A DNA stretch of 64,000 nt from Emergomyces orientalis (lineage: Eukaryota > Ascomycota > Eurotiomycetes > Onygenales > Ajellomycetaceae), in the NCBI GenBank assembly GCA_002110485.1, contig MOWL01000045.1, positions 496,001-560,000 of the forward strand. Reading direction: 5' to 3'. The position numbers and the translations under genes are program-made. This document shows, in pieces, positions 58,448 to 64,000 of the stretch (positions are counted from its first letter, which is position 1; each line of letters opens with the position of its first letter). A model generated the notes under the pieces. The model saw only the letters and a list, made by a program, of their open reading frames with translations. It did not search any database and was not told the DNA's origin.

Positions 58448-60098
58448 TTTGGTCATTTCTCATCAATTTCCCACCTTATCTCGGAGCTCACTCTGATTAA
58501 CTATGTAGTTACAGCAAATGTACTCCTGGCTCACTCATACGAAAGAGTGTTCCAATTTCCCATCTTTTCTCCCCCCCACTTCTTGGGTCCCAATGGAACC
58601 TGAATATGGGCGAACGGGGTAAATTTGTGTGCTGAATATCCGATCCCGTCCAAAAGTACGGGCTGTATTAATATTATTAGTGAAGGAAATACGCAACAAG
58701 GCCAATATGTTAGAGTTGTTACCGCCTGGCCCTCTTAGCAGCCGAAATAGTGGAACGACGGCACCTGACCGGAAGCCGAAGGCCACCCTCAACGGCTCTG
58801 ACCGATCTCACGTGGGAGATTAACCATGAAGCTAGAGTTCTATCCTACCTAGTGTGTACAAATGGTATTTTTTTTTTCTTCTTGAGTCATTTATATATGA
58901 ATGTACACGGCAGATATATGCGGGAGAACATGTTCTTGCATAGCAGAGTAGGAGGAGGTAAAAATAAAATCAAATCAAATAGAAACTATGGAATACATTG
59001 TCGAGGTCACGTCTCCTAAGAAATGATTCCAAAGGGTCTCGGGTCTTGGGGTTCGCTTGGCGTTTGGTTTGATATCGTGGCTCTATTCCCCCAGGGAAAC
59101 GAGGATTGTTCAATCGCTGATAACTGAAGCTTACAGGTGGAGGGAGAACTAGAGAAAGAAAATGCGGCTGCCTGATGATAAGTTGATATGATGGTTTTCT
59201 CTTTTTGGAAAACAAATGCTGAGGAGATAAAACACTGCTTTACTCCGCAATTCTTGGGAGGTAATGAATGGCGTAACATGGCTGTGAGGTGAGATTATTA
59301 TGAAGATAAGTTTTGTTTTCCTGACAAACAATTTGAAGATACAATGGATAGTAGTAGAGTAAGTACAGTACATATGTTGTCTATCTTGATATGATCATTA
59401 TCTCGTATCTCGTATAGAATTCTCCAACGGCCGTACCCCGTACTTATTGTTTGCATAGTTACCTCAATGTTAGGGCTGACATATATTAATCGCGAGGCCA
59501 CATTCCCGTACGGGCGTAAGTGGAACAGTTATGCGATGCTTATGCAATGCTTATAATAACCCTTGGAATGCATATTTGAGCCCACCCCATGCGTTTACCT
59601 TGTCGGAAGAACTCCAAGAGGATAGACGCCTGTCAGGTTGGCAAAAATAAAAAACCTCTCGAGAAGTCGCTGGCTCTTGTCTTAATATTAAAGCCGAGGC
59701 TATGAAATGGTGGAGGGAACAAAAATAGTTTGAATCCTTCTTTTTTTAATAGCAGCTTTTTTAAAATTTTATTTTTACATATGCACAGGTGCAGAGCTTA
59801 GTTCAGATACCAACGGAGAGCTAGTGCCGATAATGCCGGCGGGGAGAGGAAAGAAGAGGCCTACGATTACTACTTTGTTGAGGGTAGTTTAGGCGATGAA
59901 AAATTGTACAGTACCTTGGTTAGCTGATGCGAGGATTACTGATCGCGTAAACTGTGGCTCAGTCAAAACTCACAAGTAAATATTCAGTTGAATCCAACCA
60001 ATGATAAAATTGTAAAAGGAAATTTTGTAATAAAATATTTTTTGTTCTAGTTGTGATTGGTTGGTAGATGGCAACCTCGGCGAACAAATTTCAGCAGT
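58448..60098. other. Gene desert, part 3
   Basis: About 1.65 kb without a supported gene. Frames of 60-90 codons at 58535-58792 and 59016-59279 (minus) have no recognisable domain. Near 59485-59510 there is a CCCGTACGGG palindrome. Confidence 0.45.
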
Positions 60099-61510
60099 TA
60101 CTCCGTACAGTAACCCTGGATGTCGTGAACCGCGGACACGTGCATGCGTCGCAGTCTGTCCTGGGAGTAACTCCGTACATCCAGCACAAGGAAAGAACAG
60201 GTAAGTAACTGGTCTGTGAGAAGTGGCTGTGCTGCGCTAAAATTGAAATAAAATCGACTTTGAAAAAACGCTAGTAAATTTTTTCTTTTGGGATTCGGGG
60301 ATCACCGAATTTTCTTTTTCTTTTTATTCGTCTCCTTTGGTGGACGGAAGACTTGGACGAATACGGAGTAGTAAGTTTTAAGCCACGCCCAGCGCTAACC
60401 TGGGTACGGACTAGTTTGGTGTCAATTCGGCGATGAAATTCAGTACCTGCATGGCTTTAGCTGTGGCTTGATCGATAGGAAATGGAATACTCCGTACGGA
60501 GTAGTACGGAGTAATTTGGTTTTTATTTATTTTAATTATTTTTTACAAAAAAGCATCATTCTTGTATTTTTTGACTGATGTGTTGCATGATCTGCTGACT
60601 CTTGCTGTAGATCCTGTAATGACTTTCTTTTTCTATTTTTCTTCTGTCAAGCAAGCAACCAGCCAGCCAGCCAGAGGCCAGTTTCTCCACACAGAGTTCC
60701 TCTGCCCCCTTAGGGACCTTGTTATGAGGTATTAGTAGTATCGTGCAGTTGTTTCTCCCACGTGCTTTTGAATGTCACAATTTCAGATCTGGCTTCATAC
60801 AAGCGCCCTTTTGACACGTTTAAGTTACGCACCAGCCACAGCTGGCGCAGCTGGCTTTTTGGAATAATTACATAGTACGGTAGACTTCCCTTCACCCTTG
60901 GAGCAGATCATCAGTCGCTTAATAATTGACTCGTGACCAAGAGAAGAAGATGCGAGATAGGCCTCGATCTGGCGAGGAAGTTCTCGGTATGCTTTTGATG
61001 ATTTGATGGGTCTAGGCCCTATTTTGGCCCTATTTTGGCCTCATTCTCTTTTATGATTTAATAATGGGCACAAGACTAGCAAAAAAAATAAAAATTAGCA
61101 AGCCAAGGAGGTTGACCTGATCTTTTTTGGATTTTTGTGTGGGGACGAAAGTCAGAGTGTTCTTGCTGATTTATTATTTGATTGTTTTTGCGATATTATG
61201 GATTTTTTCTTCCTCTTATGTATAATGTAATCGTTCCATGGGTATCTGGGGTTAGTTTGATCGACTTCGACATTCGATTTTTGGGTACCTCTTTGGAATA
61301 CTCAACTTTATTTATATTTCGATCATGCGGTTTAATCACGCCATAAATTAAATAGTTCCAACGGAAATTTCCCGCAAGTTCAAGACATTGACGATGACTG
61401 GAAGTTGATGTGCAAGCAGCAATTTTTCTTTTCCTCCTGGGAAATAATTTGATTTGGCGGAAAATTTTCGTTTTTCCCCTTATGTTTTCAAACGTCTTAC
61501 AAACTCCGTA
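60099..61510. repeat. Cluster of TACTCCGTA / TACGGAGTA motifs
   Basis: ACTCCGTA or its complement TACGGAGT occurs at 60100, 60170, 60362, 60489, 60496, 60505 and 61503. The copies at 60488-60503 form a perfect 16-bp palindrome, TACTCCGTACGGAGTA, directly followed by another TACGGAGTA (60505-60513). Isolated copies lie at 47024-47031 and 55276-55283 (last base variable). No gene overlaps the cluster. Confidence 0.8.
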
Positions 61511-63739
61511 CCTCTGAGCTGGATTATTACAAACTTAACTATGGATCGGGGGGGAAGCGGTGCAACATGTTCGCCGAAAAACTCGCTATGATCTACACGG
61601 AGTCCAAATTTGTCCCGGGGGCCACCCATACCCATATCCATACAGGACTCTCGGGGTTAAGACAAAAGTAACGAGCTTTTCGCTTCTCTGGCCGAAATAT
61701 TAGCCCGGGGGAGGGGAGGGGGAGATATGGGGAGGTTAATGCACAGACTGCAGCAATTAGTACCGCGCCTAGTTTTGTTCAGAAACAGGAGTAGCGGGAT
61801 GTTATTTCGGTTGTTTGTGCGTGCGTAGGGCGTTAGCGTTGCATGGGTCTAGCAGTACGACGTCATCAAGGAATAAATAATTTTTTGGGGTGGTAGAGCA
61901 AAGGTGCGAAGCGCCAAGACTTTGTTTTCGGAATGCCGAGAATCCGGCGAGTTATCAGCGAGGAACACCGAAAAACCCGTGTAGGGCGGAATATGGGATG
62001 GAAAGTGAAAGCAACAGCAAAGCAAAGGGTAGGGAAGGGATTTTGATTTTTAGGTACCGGGGCGGGCTTCGGGGGGTTTTGACAAATTGTAGCGTGGCTT
62101 TGCTTGAAGCTAGCTACCATGGAAGTACACCTTTTTTATTTTTTTTGCTCACCTATGATGGTAGTAGTTTGCTAGGGACTTTCGGCACAGAGGGGGGGTT
62201 AAGGAGCTAAGGAGTTTAGGAATTGACGAGCGATGGAGATTACCTAGGTACTAGCTCTATAGGCTTGAGTGAGCGGAATTCTTGAGGGAACTAGAAATTG
62301 AACTCTTCATGGGGTCATGGGCAGACCATGACGAGACATGACATGCCACTGATTCTGATCTGGGTCTGAGCATGGAGGAGAGAATGAGCCCGGGAGGAGA
62401 GTGTCATGCGAATCCAATGATCCAGAAGACATCCTGCTTTTCTTTTTTTTCACTCTTCTCTCAGTCGGTAGATACCGGTTTGACGTACTTGAATGATGTT
62501 ATTGAATTATTTAATTATTTCAATCGAATGATAATTGAATAGAATACGCGACAGTAAATAGAGATATATAATTCGGCCGAAAACTCCCTTCTAATTCAAT
62601 TAATCCATTCTCAGTTGCACATCAGCAGTCTTCATCATTACTGCTATCATTGCAATATCGAAACCAAAAATTGAAATAGCGCGAGGGTTTATTGAGAAAT
62701 TCCTGAAGTTCGAGCTCATTCTAGTCGCAGGCTGCTGACGATATTCTGCTGTCATCGGCAAAACCCCCCCCCCTCTGACACATCCGTACGCAACACAGCC
62801 ATCATCATAATCCATTACACACACTTTAGTCATACCGGGCCAGCGAAATATAACAGCCTGTTTTTTTCATCCCTTCCTCGCCGAACCAAGAGCCCTACAA
62901 TACCTAATACCTACCTGGGCGACCGATTCAACCCGAAAAATATCCTCTATACTTCGACAAAAGAACTAATTATTATTAGTTTTTGTTGTGGAACGGACCA
63001 TAACCAACCCTTGCACAGCCGCATTCTTGGCCTCTTGGCCCATTTACAATTTTTCATCCTGCGGGCCCCGAACCCCCAGGCACCCAACCCGGTTAGACTC
63101 AGATCTTTGATTGATTGATTTTTCTTTTTCTGCCAAAGAGGAAAAGCAAAAAGCAAAAAGACCCAACCCGTGGTAACATTGAGGCAGGGAAAAACGCAAA
63201 AAACAAAAAAACAAAAACGGAAAGCGTAATACAGGGTGAAAAGAACGAAATCGAATACCAGAGAAAAATACGCCAAGACCCTCCGGCAGACGCAGTTCCA
63301 AACATCCAGTACAAATACAATAAGCCATCCCGCCAGAGCAGAAAGAAAAGGAATTCATCTATATAACAACACTCAACAACAACGACTACAACAACATCAA
63401 CACACAGGCAACAAAAAAGAAGCAAGCCACAGGAAACAATTCAGTTTCATCTTGAGTGTTTGATAAAACAATCTCTTTCTTATTTATTCCTCCCTTCCCT
63501 CTGAGCTCTTGTCCACCAGTCTCTTATCTACTGTTGTTTGTTTCGACCCTCCGCTCTATCCATCCAGGGTCTTGAGTTCAACCTTTTTTTTTTTTCGCCA
63601 CTGCTTCATGACTTGAAAAACCCTAATTGCCCATTCCCCCCCCAAGCTTATTTTTCCTGCCCATATTTACATATATATTTTATTATTAATTATTTATATA
63701 TATTGTAAGCGGGTCCCCCTCCCCATCCTCGCTCTCGAC
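61511..63739. promoter_or_regulatory. Probable promoter and long leader of the Gln-rich gene at the right edge
   Basis: No supported gene in 2.2 kb. The last 1 kb before the ATG at 63740 shifts to C/A- and T/C-rich sequence with CAA repeats (63366-63400) and CT-rich runs (63480-63600), typical of fungal 5' leaders. A short inverted repeat GTCATGG-GCAGA-CCATGAC lies at 62314-62332, and TACCTAGGTA at 62241-62250. ORFs of about 100 codons at 61866-62210 and 62947-63425 have no domain. Confidence 0.5.
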
Positions 63740-64000
63740 ATGCTCGCCCACTATTCTTCTGTTCCGACTCCTCCACACCTCCAACAATATCCACAATCAC
63801 AGTCGCCTCTCTTCCAACAACAACAACAACAACAACATCAACAACTACATCAATCTTCGCTTCCAAGTTCTTCCAACCTGCAAGACGGCGACGACAGCGT
63901 TGCCCAATACGAGTCTTTCCGCCACCGTCCACATTCCCAATCTTCACAAGACTCGTTCGCCCACCTGCCTCAAAACCAACAGCTCCAGCAACAACTGCAG
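63740..64000 (+). CDS. Gln-rich protein N-terminus (runs off right edge), possibly a transcriptional regulator
   Basis: Open from the ATG at 63740 to the window end: 87 codons starting MLAHYSSVPTPPHLQQYPQ. It contains an uninterrupted Q7 encoded entirely by CAA, further Gln, His, Ser and Pro, and no membrane or signal segment. Such low-complexity Q-rich N-termini are frequent in fungal transcription factors and RNA-binding regulators. The DNA-binding or catalytic part, if any, is beyond the window, so function cannot be assigned. The very long upstream noncoding stretch and the C/A-rich leader fit a developmentally controlled gene; that is inference. The minus-strand frame at 63947-63690 is its mirror. 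Confidence 0.62.
   Translation, partial: MLAHYSSVPTPPHLQQYPQSQSPLFQQQQQQQHQQLHQSSLPSSSNLQDGDDSVAQYESFRHRPHSQSSQDSFAHLPQNQQLQQQLQ

Noticed and set aside
62314..62332. Short inverted repeat GTCATGG-GCAGA-CCATGAC
   Set aside because: Seven-base arms are expected by chance in a window of this size; no repeat elsewhere supports it.
46052..63739. Degenerate LTR retrotransposons hit by repeat-induced point mutation
   Set aside because: I found no paired long repeats, no protease, reverse transcriptase or integrase fragments, and no extreme AT skew.

Overview
The window is nuclear DNA of a filamentous ascomycete (Pezizomycotina). Genes are split by short introns (about 50-140 nt) with GTRNGT-type donors and CTAAC/CTGAC branch sites. 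It carries the fungal five-domain AROM fusion, RAV1, SFI1, USO1 and RAT1, and fungal-type histone genes. From memory of AROM and F-box proteins I would place it in Onygenales, near Blastomyces/Histoplasma/Emmonsia relatives; this is inference and needs a database search.

The left 46 kb is gene-dense. In order: the 5' part of an OPT-family transporter (-), RAV1 of the RAVE V-ATPase assembly complex (-), the centrin-binding spindle-pole protein SFI1 (-), a tiny twin-CX9C gene resembling the complex I assembly factor NDUFAF8 (+), cytosolic isoleucyl-tRNA synthetase (-), the vesicle tether USO1/p115 (-), the nuclear 5'-3' exoribonuclease RAT1/XRN2 (+), the pentafunctional shikimate enzyme ARO1 (+), exonuclease V (-), an Mpv17/PMP22 membrane protein with a long extra N-terminus (-), histone H3 (-) and histone H4 (+) sharing a 914-bp promoter, a five-exon F-box protein (-), a short unrecognised ORF (-) and a Gln-rich disordered protein (+). 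Exon-intron structures were worked out by hand; in every multi-exon model the phases close.

From about 46.05 to 63.74 kb there is a 17.7-kb stretch where I find no convincing gene. It ends at the start of a Gln-rich protein that runs off the right edge. The stretch holds a 22-bp hairpin at 49.7 kb, a G18 tract at 58.4 kb, dispersed palindromic motifs (TACCTAGGTA, and TACTCCGTA/TACGGAGTA clustered at 60.1-61.5 kb) and long homopolymers. It looks like a large regulatory or long-leader region, possibly with noncoding RNAs, rather than decayed transposons.

Most genes are housekeeping and functionally unrelated. Three head-to-head pairs (SFI1/NDUFAF8-like, USO1/RAT1, H3/H4) have compact shared promoters. 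ARO1 and the isoleucyl-tRNA synthetase gene each have a TGAGTCA (Gcn4/CpcA-type) site upstream, which fits general amino-acid control. I saw no rRNA, tRNA, CRISPR or intact mobile element.
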